A DNA stretch of 64,000 nucleotides, from the NCBI GenBank assembly GCA_022539475.1, contig VCMS01000250.1, forward strand, positions 16,465 through 80,464, in the 5' to 3' direction. Position 1 is the stretch's first letter. Each line of letters starts with the position of its first letter. Below are positions 18,600-27,907 of the stretch, one piece after another. The DNA comes from Gracilaria domingensis (taxonomy: Eukaryota > Rhodophyta > Florideophyceae > Gracilariales > Gracilariaceae). The notes below the pieces were generated by a model that worked only from the letters and a program-made list of their open reading frames with translations, was not told the DNA's origin and did not search any database. A program made the translations under genes and the position numbers.

Positions 18600-20004
18600 T
18601 TCTCCGTACGGAAGTTCCAGAGATGTGTGGATGAAGCTGTTCTCTATCCGGTGGCTGAGGATAACGACGGTAGACTCGAAAGATAAGATAATCAGGCTGT
18701 CGTCTCACATCTTCGGCTCGTAGAAGAACAACGTCATCCCTGACTGGGACAACGAGATCGCGTTCATGCCCTCCATTCGATGGAGAACCTTCGGAATCGT
18801 CGTCGTCTGCATTTTCCTCCGATTCTTCGGCGTTCTCAAATTCTCTATTTGCTTCCCCAGGGGCGTGAGGAGTAGTAATAGCAGGTTCCGCTTCAACATC
18901 AGTCACATTTAATTGTCTCATACCTTCCGCCAAATCCTGAGGATCAGCAGGGTAGGATCTTTCCTGACCGAGACTCGTAGCACCAATATTCTCCAGTTCG
19001 TTCGCGGATTCCTCTTCGAGTGGTTGTAAGGAGTCTTGTTCTTCATTCATAGTATTTAAAGCATATACCGACGCGTCAACTTTGCCCTTCGAGAGAGCGA
19101 TCGCGTATCCTTCGTCGTCGCTCTCCGAACTCTCAGAGAAGAACGACTCTGAAGCGGAAGTGAAATCCTCACTGTCGGTGTGTTCATCCTCTTCGTCGAA
19201 CACTACACCAGGGCGATGGTAATCGAGAGGCAAAATAACAGATGCGCCGTCGAATTGCATAGAAACTTGCTGAGTACCCAGGTCCAAGCAGGCTTGGAGT
19301 GACTCAAGAGCAGGGCAGCCCACAATCACATTGAAGGGAGGCTTCTCAACGACCAGGAAATCCAACGGGACACGGAGAGAACCAAACTCGAGGGGAACAT
19401 CGTGCAGGCTTCCGCGAACTAAGGATTTGGTTCCATCGGCAACGACAATCCTCCTACTCGACGGTTTCATCTCCAACGATAACCGGTTGCATAACGCAAT
19501 AGACATAAGATTAGGGATAGCACCGGAGTCCAGCAACGCCTGGGAACTAGTGCCATAGACAGTAACATTCACCACTCTGAGAGTCTGAGGGAGTGAATGA
19601 GTATGAGCGTAACTGACACGCCTTGACGAAAGACCTCCGGAAAGAATGCGCCGAATGTCTTTCTTGGCCTCGTCCGCATCGCCGCGGACCAATTGACCGA
19701 AAGTGATGCCGGAAGGGGCTCTCGCCAATTCTTCGTAAATGTTATATTTCCCAACGTGTTCCTGGATCTTCACTCTCCGGGACTTCTCTTTAGACTTCGT
19801 CCCAGTGCCCTTCCTGGTCCTTGTCGACTTCTTGGGAGGGGTTTTGGCTTGCTGAGAGGCAGTCCTGGTAGTATGGGAGTCGGGAAACATTACAGGGGAA
19901 AACCCTTGAGAGAGGGCCATTTCGCGGTTGCTTGGGCAGAGGCTCCCCTTCCGCGTCTCTTTTTGCGGTAGTAACGGGATCTTCATCATCTGACGGGTCA
20001 GCAA
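18577..20004 (-). CDS. Gypsy-1 aspartic protease with acidic extension
   Basis: 475 codons, opening with TTG at 20004 inside gag in a different register (overlap 215 bp), so +1 frameshifting from gag is the likely route. The retropepsin core is visible: LLDSGAIPNLMS gives the catalytic Asp near residue 158, preceded by VNVTVYGTSSQA and followed by FNVIVGCPALESLQ. The second half is acidic and repetitive. The protease would cleave the gag-pol polyprotein. No interior stop. Confidence 0.82.
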   Translation of the reverse strand: MLTRQMMKIPLLPQKETRKGSLCPSNREMALSQGFSPVMFPDSHTTRTASQQAKTPPKKSTRTRKGTGTKSKEKSRRVKIQEHVGKYNIYEELARAPSGITFGQLVRGDADEAKKDIRRILSGGLSSRRVSYAHTHSLPQTLRVVNVTVYGTSSQALLDSGAIPNLMSIALCNRLSLEMKPSSRRIVVADGTKSLVRGSLHDVPLEFGSLRVPLDFLVVEKPPFNVIVGCPALESLQACLDLGTQQVSMQFDGASVILPLDYHRPGVVFDEEDEHTDSEDFTSASESFFSESSESDDEGYAIALSKGKVDASVYALNTMNEEQDSLQPLEEESANELENIGATSLGQERSYPADPQDLAEGMRQLNVTDVEAEPAITTPHAPGEANREFENAEESEENADDDDSEGSPSNGGHERDLVVPVRDDVVLLRAEDVRRQPDYLIFRVYRRYPQPPDREQLHPHISGTSVRRNGCPGAE

Positions 20005-20965
20005 TCACAACTGAGACTTGGTTCCCATCTGTGTTCTGGGAACCTCGTTTCTCACTCAGGAACTTCTCTTTCTCTGGTTCGGACTTCACATCTTCAAATG
20101 CAACTTTTCGGACAACATCGGTGTTATTCTTTCTCCAGCACGTTGCTGTAGAGTGAGCTAACTTGCCACAATTACCACATCGTGTGCCTCGATGTGGATT
20201 AAGCTCACAACGTGCCGCAAAGTGACCGGTTTGGCTGCAATACGAACAAACTTTTTCCGTATCCTGACGTCCGGTGGCAGTCGCAGCACTCTGAGTCTTC
20301 TTCACTAGGAGGTGCAACTGTGCCATCTGGTCGGCCAACTGATCCACTTTCGACTCCAGCGGACTTGTACGAGCAGGTTCCTTAGAACGTTGAAGAATAT
20401 GCTTCGCCGGAGGGAAAGCGTTGAGGGTACCATACGACCCGAGAGCTTTCTTTCCGCCAACAAAGTCCTTAACGAGGGCCTTCAAGGATTCATAGTCATC
20501 TGCTCCACGGAATATGACAAACTGCGCAAGATCTGCAAACTCCATGACAGCTTTTCGTAGTAACCCGAGCTTAGCTTTCGAGTTAAAACCTGCCTGATCG
20601 AAGAAAGAGTCCATCTTCTTCAAGGACCCCAGCAGATCGACGTAATCTAAACGTGCCGAAACTGCCCGGCGAATCCTCTCCGCCGGTTCCTCGATTGCAC
20701 CGAAACGTTCGATCAAAGCAAGCTTCACATTCTGATAGTCCTTTGCTTCAATCGAAAGAGAGCCGTCAACAGCATAGTTGTCATAGTAGAAGTCAACCGT
20801 ATAGCCGAGCAACTTCATAGCCCGAACACTATCCTCTTCGTTGGGGGTAGCGACATTCTCAAAGTAAAACAGAAACTTCCTTACGTCGACGTCAGAACCA
20901 TCGAAGGAAATCACACCAGAATCAGGAGAACCAGACCCTCCTCGAGAGTACAATGTGGACGCCAT
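19790..20965 (-). CDS. gag: Gypsy-1 gag with two CCHC zinc knuckles
   Basis: 391 residues from ATG at 20965. This ATG lies inside the LTR: the last 12 bases of the LTR encode Met-Ala-Ser-Thr. An upstream in-frame ATG at 21052 is deeper in the LTR and is less likely. The capsid-like part is helical (VRKFLFYFENVATP and following). Two knuckles near residues 238-275, CSYCSQTGHFAARC and CGNCGKLAHSTATC, fit C-x2-C-x4-H-x4-C and would bind element RNA. Because gag starts at the LTR edge, there is no room for an ordinary tRNA primer site between them. Confidence 0.88.
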   Translation of the reverse strand: MASTLYSRGGSGSPDSGVISFDGSDVDVRKFLFYFENVATPNEEDSVRAMKLLGYTVDFYYDNYAVDGSLSIEAKDYQNVKLALIERFGAIEEPAERIRRAVSARLDYVDLLGSLKKMDSFFDQAGFNSKAKLGLLRKAVMEFADLAQFVIFRGADDYESLKALVKDFVGGKKALGSYGTLNAFPPAKHILQRSKEPARTSPLESKVDQLADQMAQLHLLVKKTQSAATATGRQDTEKVCSYCSQTGHFAARCELNPHRGTRCGNCGKLAHSTATCWRKNNTDVVRKVAFEDVKSEPEKEKFLSEKRGSQNTDGNQVSVVIADPSDDEDPVTTAKRDAEGEPLPKQPRNGPLSRVFPCNVSRLPYYQDCLSASQNPSQEVDKDQEGHWDEV

Positions 20966-23525
20966 TTTTGGGGGAAACAGCGCGGGTGGTGACAAACCCA
21001 AGGAGAGCGACACAATAAATGCTCGAGAGTACCAGCCCAAAAGGGGCGACAAGTTAACGTAGCTCAGATGCCTGCAGGAGCAGACAAGATAACCCCAAGA
21101 TAGTAGAAACTCTCCGCTAACAGGAAGCGGGGAGAGTAATTAAACGAGAGTGTAGTTCCGCGTTCGATGCCGAATGCCAACACAACGACAGAATGCAGCG
21201 CCAACAGACCAACACACCAAGGCTGTTGGCGGAACAGTAGAATGGGCAGGGCTAAGGCGTTCGATCCTGTCGTCGATACCACCATAAACCTAGTAACCAG
21301 GCGAGGTGACGACAGGAAGGGAACCCGTGCAATGGGTACCACTGCCCACGTCCGTCCGGGGGAACTAGGATGTAGGTATGATCGCAATGTGCGGACGAGC
21401 CCAATGGAGGGCAGCACAAGGCGACTGTGTAGGGAGCGGTGTAGAGCAAAACGCCCTTTGTGGGGATGCACCGAAGTGCTTTTCATAGTTTGTTGATCCG
21501 TTACCGGCTTCGACACCTCAGGTTATGAGAGGCTACTGGGGTAGTGCCCCTATTTTGGGGTATGCCTAGGAAGGGTAGTATTTCTGCACACGTGTGCCAA
21601 GTTGGCCCGATCGCGCGGGCGCCGTGGCAAGCCTGCCACGGGGGCACACCTGTAGTGTATTGGCCGGCAGCGCCGGATAGTTAGATATTTTAATTGATAT
21701 TTTCAAGTGCCGTATATAAGTGGCGGCACTCGCCCCCACTGTACGGGAGGTAAACCTCAACGAGGCCTTTGGCTCTAATCTTCTTGCCGCTTGCGCACGG
21801 TCACAAGCCCCACCCTGGGGAATACCGCCGCAATTCCGGGCTGATCAACCAACCTCCATCTCTGAGGAGTACTAATCCGTCGTCACGGCACCTTTACTAT
21901 CTATTCTACTGTATTTACTTCCGTCTTACGGCTCTTCGATACTCTGCCCTGTCATACAGGTTTGGCTCATTAGTCTCGGGACTTATTCCCGTTATCTCGA
22001 ATCAGTGCTCCGCAGTGCGGCTCGCTGGCTAATCTTTTGTCGTCCCATACCGTTGGGCTGGATACCCCCACTCGCTGTGGCTCGCCGGAACCATCCGGAT
22101 ACCTACGCCGATTCTACCCCCTTCACCTCCGACTGCACGCCCAGATCGGGGTCACCCGGATTTACACCCGGCTCGTGTTGGCCCTATCGGAGGGTTCTGT
22201 CACTGCGCCTACCCCTGTAGGGAGCAGGGTTCGAACGCCCCTGTCGGTGCCCTTCCGCGACGCGGCTGTTGTTTTCCCGTCACCGGGTTTGCACCACAAG
22301 CGGCGGGAGACCGGGCCGCCGGGAATAAGGAAATGTAGGGGGAAAGGTTGGTGGCAGGGAGGCGCAGACTGCGCTGAGGGAAGGTGGGATTGCCAAAGGA
22401 AAGAAGATTGGTGACGACGGAAAGGGAGGAAGAAAGGTGAGAGAGGCAAGGATGGGGGGGCGGTCGTCGAGGGGGGAAGTGGTCTGCCCGAGTTAGGTTG
22501 GCTGCGAAGCCTCGAACACGGGGGGTTTATATCTACAATTCTTGTGGTTCATATACCCTAAGTTGTAACTTGCTCACCGTCTAGTCCTAAATACCCTAGT
22601 GCTGCTCACCATCCATAACATGTAATGATGTCAGCGCACGGCTCTTCGTTATGTAGGTCGGTGGTTGTTCAGTGATGATATGTCGTTAGGTCCTGAACCA
22701 GTTTCGTAGGTTATATTCGTGTTCCATATAATGCCATGATGTTTGGTCCCAATCGTTCTTCCTGCCTTTAGTTATTTTGCTTACGTGCGCTTTAGATGCC
22801 TCGTAAATTAACCGCAGCATAGTGCAGCGCATCGCCAGCGTCATCACCATCATATCAGTAGCCTCAACATCATTATCATAGTAGCAGTCACACGGCGCGC
22901 CAATCATCCAGTAGCCGCAGCCCCACTTCCAGAACCGTAACAGTCCCACAGCAGCGGTAGCAACGGTGTCCCACAGCGCTTTCCCCCATTTCCTTTCGTT
23001 CACAGTAGAAGCGTCCATTCCCGTCCGTAGCAATGCAGAGGAACAGCAGCGCGAGAGGCGCAACACCAGTACAGAGCCAGTGGTACCATCTTAAGTTTCA
23101 GGCACGGCGCAGCGCACGGCGCGCAACCTCATCGCCCTCTGCCTCAGGCGCGCCGAGGCGTGCGGCGGGCGACTTTATCGTCCTCTTTCTCAGGCGCGCC
23201 GCAGCGTGCGGCGCGCCACTTCATTGTTCTTTTTTTTTTGCGCGCCGCAGCGCGCGGCCCGCAACCTCATTATCCTTATTGGCGCGCCACAGCACGCGGT
23301 GCGCAGCTTCCTTCTCTTTGCCGCCGCGCCGAAGCGCGCGACCTTATCATCTTCGGCGGCGCGCCGCCACGCGCGGCGCGTAGCAGTGAGCGAAGACGGG
23401 GGGCGGCGACGGGCGCAGTTCAGGGGTGGAGGGTGATTTTATCTCCTGAGCAATCTCCGGAGATAAGAAAATCTTTTGGCCGTGTCCAAGGGAGTGCGGG
23501 ACACTCCCTTGGAACCGCCTCCACA
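20954..23525 (-). repeat. Gypsy-1 upstream (5') LTR, interrupted by a solo LTR
   Basis: Same sequence as 12204-13910 with scattered substitutions, split after 21439 by the 859-bp insert and resuming at 22299. Plus-strand ends are TGTGGACGCC and CGCCTCCACA. Contains the palindrome array at 23103-23385. Confidence 0.92.
21440..22298 (+). mobile_element. Solo LTR nested inside the Gypsy-1 LTR (Gypsy-2-like)
   Basis: Starts TGTAGAGCAAA and ends TTTGCACCACA, flanked by a perfect 5-bp duplication AGCGG (21435-21439 and 22299-22303). The uninterrupted target is present in LTR B and LTR A. Its layout resembles the LTR at 56227-57005 (shared GGCTCTAATC, ACACCCGGCTCGT and a similar 3' end), so it belongs to a related family. 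A GGTTCGAA-like motif near 22210 is part of the LTR, not a tRNA. Confidence 0.9.
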
Positions 23526-23775
23526 CATATCAAGGCCATTAGGCAGAACTAAAATTTCTGATTTGAAACCATACAACTTATGTTTGCCCCTGAAATATTT
23601 TTCCTTTCCTCTGTATTCCCGGATTGTCGATAGTACTGCTGAAAAATAACATCAGTCGCATAGCGGCCGAAAAAGAAATGAGTAAAGCTCAAATTTTGCT
23701 GCAGAATTTTTTTTAATCGTAAAGTGGCCGTGGTTTCTGGACACATACTGATAAAATACATCCGTCGACACAGTA
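23526..23775 (-). pseudogene. DDE_Tnp_4/Harbinger-like transposase, upstream part
   Basis: This is the other side of the gene cut by Gypsy-1. Minus-strand reading gives RYATDVIFQQYYRQSGN in one register and, after a frameshift near 23600, KYFRGKHKLYGFKSEILVLPNGLDM. The first matches the catalytic-Asp block (TDVTFQQ-like) and the second the GKHKLYGFK block of this transposase family. The sequence upstream, to about 24200, may hold the decayed N-terminus but I cannot follow it. Confidence 0.6.
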
Positions 23776-25318
23776 GATATGAATTTCAAAATTAACTTCT
23801 GAAATGTAGACGGGTGGATGTTATACATTTGCGCAAGAATGTCTTATTTACCACAGTGCTTTAATGCTGTTAGAGTCATAAATAAAACAATTTGGGATGT
23901 AAACTGATATTTGCGGTCGCGATTTGTGTTTTTTTTCTTCTGGGTAGTTATTTCCGCAATCTGTCAAGTAAAATGAAATTATTGCGCTGTACATTGGTCA
24001 TTATCAGAATAGTTGCACTGAAAATTTGAAAATTATAGAAAGCAAAAATTGGACAGTCACTGTCGCGTTCTTTATGCTCATTTTCCGGTTTGCGCTCTTT
24101 AGAAAATTGATTGAGATTACACTGTCGCTCTAAAACGGCAGTGGAGAGTAGATTAACTGACTTGGCGGTGTGGTTGGGACTAATTTGCTGCATAATGAGT
24201 CTAGAGGTAGACAGTAAGCATGGGGAAAAACAAAGTTGTGTAGGAGATCAATTTGTATCTTAGGTACTGCGTTATATTGTAATTGAACTTTTGTTTTGCG
24301 TTAAGTAACTTTTTTTACGCATATAGTGTGCATATAATAGTTTACACAATGACGGTTTTGACGCTCTGGATGTAGATCAAATGTCTCTCGTTTTGCTGTC
24401 GTTGTATTATATGCGCAGTTACTTTTTTAACCTTTTCACAACTAAACCTTCTTATATCTAGCATGGTAGACATAAGGGCAAGCCAATGAATATGCAAAGA
24501 CTATTTAAAATGCAGTAAATCTATCAGCAGTAAGGCTTGCGTGCAGTATGAGCCAAACCATCTTAAAATTTATGCGCAAAACAGGGGTCGCGCGATTTTC
24601 GCGCGATCACGTGGCACATCAAAACCAACAAAAAGTTAAAACAAAAGCATATTTTGGACGTTCTAAACGCTACACCGATGAAAATCAAACGTTTTGGACG
24701 TCCAGAAAACCGCAATGACATCAATTACTGTAGGCAGGTTACTGGGACACTTTGAGTAGGCGGCTTTTGGCTTAGTAGGCGGCCAAAAACCGCCTTTCCT
24801 TGTTTCACCAGTAAAAGTTGATTGATTGATTTCTCTGAACAGTAATCATTGGCGATATATTGCGCAGAAATTTGAGAATGCTAATGATGGCGCAAGACGC
24901 ATGCAGTTACGTAAAATGTGCATAATACATGCTTATGTCTACTACACTAGACATAAGAAAAATCACCACTTGGCGAAATGACAACCAATTGTTCTGGTTC
25001 TCATCCAATCATGGTTGTTTCTTTTTTCTAGTACACGAGCTAGACATAAGCTTTTCGTTTCAAAAGGGTTAATTACGAGAAAATAATAGTTTACTGAGAG
25101 AAATAGGGCGTCAGAGCTTAAGAGTCATATATGCTACAAAGCTTTATCAGGAGACCATCAGCAACCAGCGACGCCTGACAACCGCGCGCGGGCGCCGTGA
25201 CACTCGTGGCGCGCTGTGTGACGTGGCGCTGATCTGCGCGGGCGGGGGCGAGATCGCGACGCGGCTGCGACGGTGCGCGGAGAGTTGACGCGGGGGGGCC
25301 GGGGGTGGGGGGGGGGGG
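23776..25318. other. AT-rich boundary between repeat block and gene island, with hairpins
   Basis: No gene recognised; an 81-codon minus-strand ORF at 23948-24193 might be the decayed transposase N-terminus. Structural features: the stem CTTATATCTA/TAGACATAAG at 24451-24476, its close copy CTTATGTCTA/TAGACATAAG at 24932-24957, a half-copy ending TAGACATAAG at 25050, and TCGCGCGATTTTCGCGCGA near 24591. GC content climbs sharply from about 25170 into the first host gene. Confidence 0.5.
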
Positions 25319-25372
25319 GCAGCGCGTGTTGGAGGGGCAGCGCGTGTTGGAGGGGCAGCGCGTGTTAGAGGG
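25319..25372. repeat. 18-bp tandem repeat, 3 units, in the 5' leader
   Basis: GCAGCGCGTGTTGGAGGG repeated three times (the last has TTAGAGGG), directly after a G-rich run (25291-25319) and ending 12 bp before the ATG of the SOUL/DUF2358 gene. It is in the likely 5'UTR or core promoter. Confidence 0.9.
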
Positions 25373-25384
25373 GAGGCGCGCGAC

Positions 25385-26662
25385 ATGGCGGCCGCCTTCT
25401 GCAGCGCGCCGTTCGGCGCGGCGCTCGCGACATCGCGCCACCGCCGGCGCCGCGGCGCCGCGCGACGCCCGCGCTTCGTCGCGTCGGACTCGTCGGCGCT
25501 CACGCCGCTCACGCCGCCGTCGTCGCGCCCGCCGCCGTCGTCCGCGCGCGCGCCGCAGCTGTCGTCGCGCGCGGTGCGCGCCGTTCACCCGGTCGTGGCC
25601 GCGCTATACGAGGCGTTTGCGACGCGAAATGCGTCCTGTCTGGGCGCTGTGCTGCACGCGGACGTGCGGTGGGACACCGCTTTGTTTGACATGCGCGGCG
25701 TTGAACGCGTGCTGGATACTTTGGACGACTTTCTGTCGTTTGCGGTCGACCCTTCCATCGCGCTTTATCAGGTGCAATGTGCCCAGTCGGGCGCCCAGCT
25801 CGCGTTTGAGTGCACGCTTTCGTTCAACTATCCGCTGCCGTGGCGTCCGCGCGTCTCCGTGTCGTCGCGCACCACCATGACGCTCTCCACCGCGCAGCCG
25901 CCCAAGGTCACCGAAATCACCGACGAGTTGTACGTCACGCCACTGACGCTTGTGTCGCAGGCGCTGCCAAAGCTCACTGATATCTTCTGGTTATACCCGT
26001 CGCCGCACGCGGAGACTGACCGGGGTCAACGCAGACAGCTGCGCAAAAAGTCGTCCTACGTCCTGTTCAACCAGGCGCCCGTTGAGCAGTTTCGCGTGTG
26101 TGATACCGTGAAGCGCTTTGAACATGAGCTGATTTGGGCGATGCCGGCGTTGCCGCCGCAGGCATTTCAGGGCGGGTTGAGGAAGCTAGAGCAGTATTCT
26201 GCTTCCAGTCCGGTGGCGTTGAGGCTTGCGGACGGCGAGAATGTCAGGGGTGACGGCGAGCTTTTGTATGAGTGGGCCATTCCGTTACCTACCTCGCTTA
26301 CGGGTAGTAGTCAGGTCATGGCGCGCATTCCAGATGCAAAGGGCACGCGCATTGTCGATGTGCCGCGCAGTTTGATGGCTGCGTGTCGCTTTGACGGATT
26401 TAGTACGAGAACGAGGGTTAAGGAAGAGCATCAAAAGTTGCTCGAGGCTTTGGTCGACGATGGCATTCTTTCTGGCGACGAGGAGCAGCTTCAGTTTGGT
26501 GGACCCAATGTTTGGGTTCGCTGCTATGATTGCAAGGTTGGCTTTAATAGCAAGGGAGTTTTGAGCATGGCTATGTATGGAGGTAGTAGGGGCGTTCGTA
26601 GGGTTAATGAAATCGTTTTCGATCTAACTGATATTGTTGCGGAACAGAGTGTCTGTGCTTGA
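25385..26662 (+). CDS. SOUL haem-binding protein with DUF2358 domain, probably plastid
   Basis: 425 residues from ATG 25385. Residues 1-65 are Arg/Ser/Ala/Pro-rich without acidic clusters, a likely plastid transit peptide. Residues about 65-200 fit an NTF2-like DUF2358 domain (VVAALYEAFATRNASCLGAVLHADVR, later LTLSFNYPLPWRPR-like strands). The C-terminal third has the SOUL signature: IVDVPRSLMAACRFDGFSTR followed by a helix with LLEALVDDGI. Plants have related two-domain haem-binding proteins (HBP5 type) in chloroplasts and plastoglobules, where they are thought to carry tetrapyrroles. GC is very high at the 5' end and normal towards the 3' end. No intron apparent. Function in this organism is inferred from domains only. 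Confidence 0.72.
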   Translation: MAAAFCSAPFGAALATSRHRRRRGAARRPRFVASDSSALTPLTPPSSRPPPSSARAPQLSSRAVRAVHPVVAALYEAFATRNASCLGAVLHADVRWDTALFDMRGVERVLDTLDDFLSFAVDPSIALYQVQCAQSGAQLAFECTLSFNYPLPWRPRVSVSSRTTMTLSTAQPPKVTEITDELYVTPLTLVSQALPKLTDIFWLYPSPHAETDRGQRRQLRKKSSYVLFNQAPVEQFRVCDTVKRFEHELIWAMPALPPQAFQGGLRKLEQYSASSPVALRLADGENVRGDGELLYEWAIPLPTSLTGSSQVMARIPDAKGTRIVDVPRSLMAACRFDGFSTRTRVKEEHQKLLEALVDDGILSGDEEQLQFGGPNVWVRCYDCKVGFNSKGVLSMAMYGGSRGVRRVNEIVFDLTDIVAEQSVCA

Positions 26663-27673
26663 TTCTTTCTACACGGTGAACATAAAATCAATGAGAGCAC
26701 TAGTGCTGGTTAGTATTGTTTTGCTTTTGTCGAATTGAGCTGTCGTATTTGCTCATGTGTTGTCTTGTGCGGGTGTCAGATATAGCAGCGATCGACACAG
26801 AAAGATGATATGTCTTTCTTCGGATGGCATAAGTGAGTCGTGATGTTTGCTTTTCTCGTCATAACCGCTCTTGAAGCGCGCTTATTGCGATCACACAATT
26901 CCAACTTACTGTTTCGACCGTTGATGAGAGGTTCATGTCATGCGTGCAACGCTATGGATCCGCGAAAAAAGGCACCGCGTTAGTACAGACGGTGATGTGG
27001 CGAGTTCGCGCACGGATAACAGCAGGCAATCAACTAGGTCGGACAAGGCTGAAACGTTTGAAGGCTCGACAGCGGACCGCAAGAGGTTCCTTCGGATTCT
27101 ATGGTTGAAACAATCAAATCGTCATTCCGAGTGAATCGCTTCAAATGTCATGGTGTGATTAACGTACCTCCTGCAATCGATGCGTTTTGCTATATGCCGC
27201 GGTGGGCTTTGGCCCCTGCGAAGAAGTTGCGACTCGCGGGCACAACAGACATGGGTCACATGACAGAGAGCACCTACCTTGAAGGAGGACAAGTTCAGAT
27301 AGAATTAAAGATCGTCGCCATATGGCGAGCGTGCGTTGTCCATGGCCATCGTCCTGGTCATCCTACATATGGAAGCGTAGTCCCAATGAATTCTCGAACC
27401 ATCGCGCTTGTGGATGCGCTCGCCCCTTCACTTACGAAAGCGAGGCTGCCCAAAGCCGACGGCCAAAGAGGAAGGAACACGTCCGGAACATGGTCGAAGA
27501 TGAGCACAACCGCCGGTCGCACCGCCAACGCCAGAGCTCGCAGACGTGCATCGCCCCTTCGCCGTCGACGCTAAGCAACGCTCTTTGGTTGGCTGCCGCC
27601 GTCGCCACCCCCTGTCACGCCACTGTAACGAGCGGCGCGCCGGCTTGCTGACACCATCAATCGCCACGTTTTT
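26663..27673. other. 1-kb intergenic region
   Basis: No ORF with a recognisable product. It contains the 3' flank of the SOUL gene and the upstream region of the kinase fusion. A GC-rich, CGCC-rich segment begins near 27400. ORFs on both strands here look like chance products of Arg/Ala/Ser-rich composition. Confidence 0.45.
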
Positions 27674-27907
27674 ATGCGCGCGTACAATCGCCTCTCCAAT
27701 CGCCGTCGCCAGCGGCGCTCCCAGGCCTTGTCGCCACCTCCGCGAGCCGCAAACCCGCTGCGCAGTAGAGAGACTCCTGCTAGAGAGACTACTGCCGTCC
27801 CACCTCCCTTGTCACTCAAGTCTTCGATCCGAGCATTTAGTTCCCAGTCTGCGTCTCTTGTCTCGAAAATTGAGTCGACCGTAACTTCGCCGCGTTCTGA
27901 CGAAATC

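Larger units (their letters stand above)
12204..23525 (-). mobile_element. Gypsy-1: full-length Ty3/Gypsy LTR retrotransposon
   Basis: The 11.3-kb element is bounded by two direct LTRs (12204-13910 and 20954-23525). The second is interrupted by an 859-bp solo LTR; without it and one target duplication both LTRs are about 1707 bp. Flanks are CATAG (12199-12203) and CATAT (23526-23530), a 5-bp target duplication with one later change. Sense order: LTR, gag, protease, acidic linker, RT-RNase H-integrase, extra ORF, purine tract (AGTGGGGGAGTG), LTR. LTRs differ only at scattered positions, so insertion is fairly recent and the ORFs are long. It interrupts a DDE transposase relic. Confidence 0.92.

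Noticed and set aside
22205-22225. GGTTCGAA-like sequence suggesting a tRNA T-arm
   Set aside because: No acceptor stem, D-arm or anticodon arm around it, and it lies inside a solo LTR.
26940-27574. Overlapping 64- and 157-codon plus-strand ORFs
   Set aside because: No motif, compositionally like flanking sequence, and they overlap each other in different frames.
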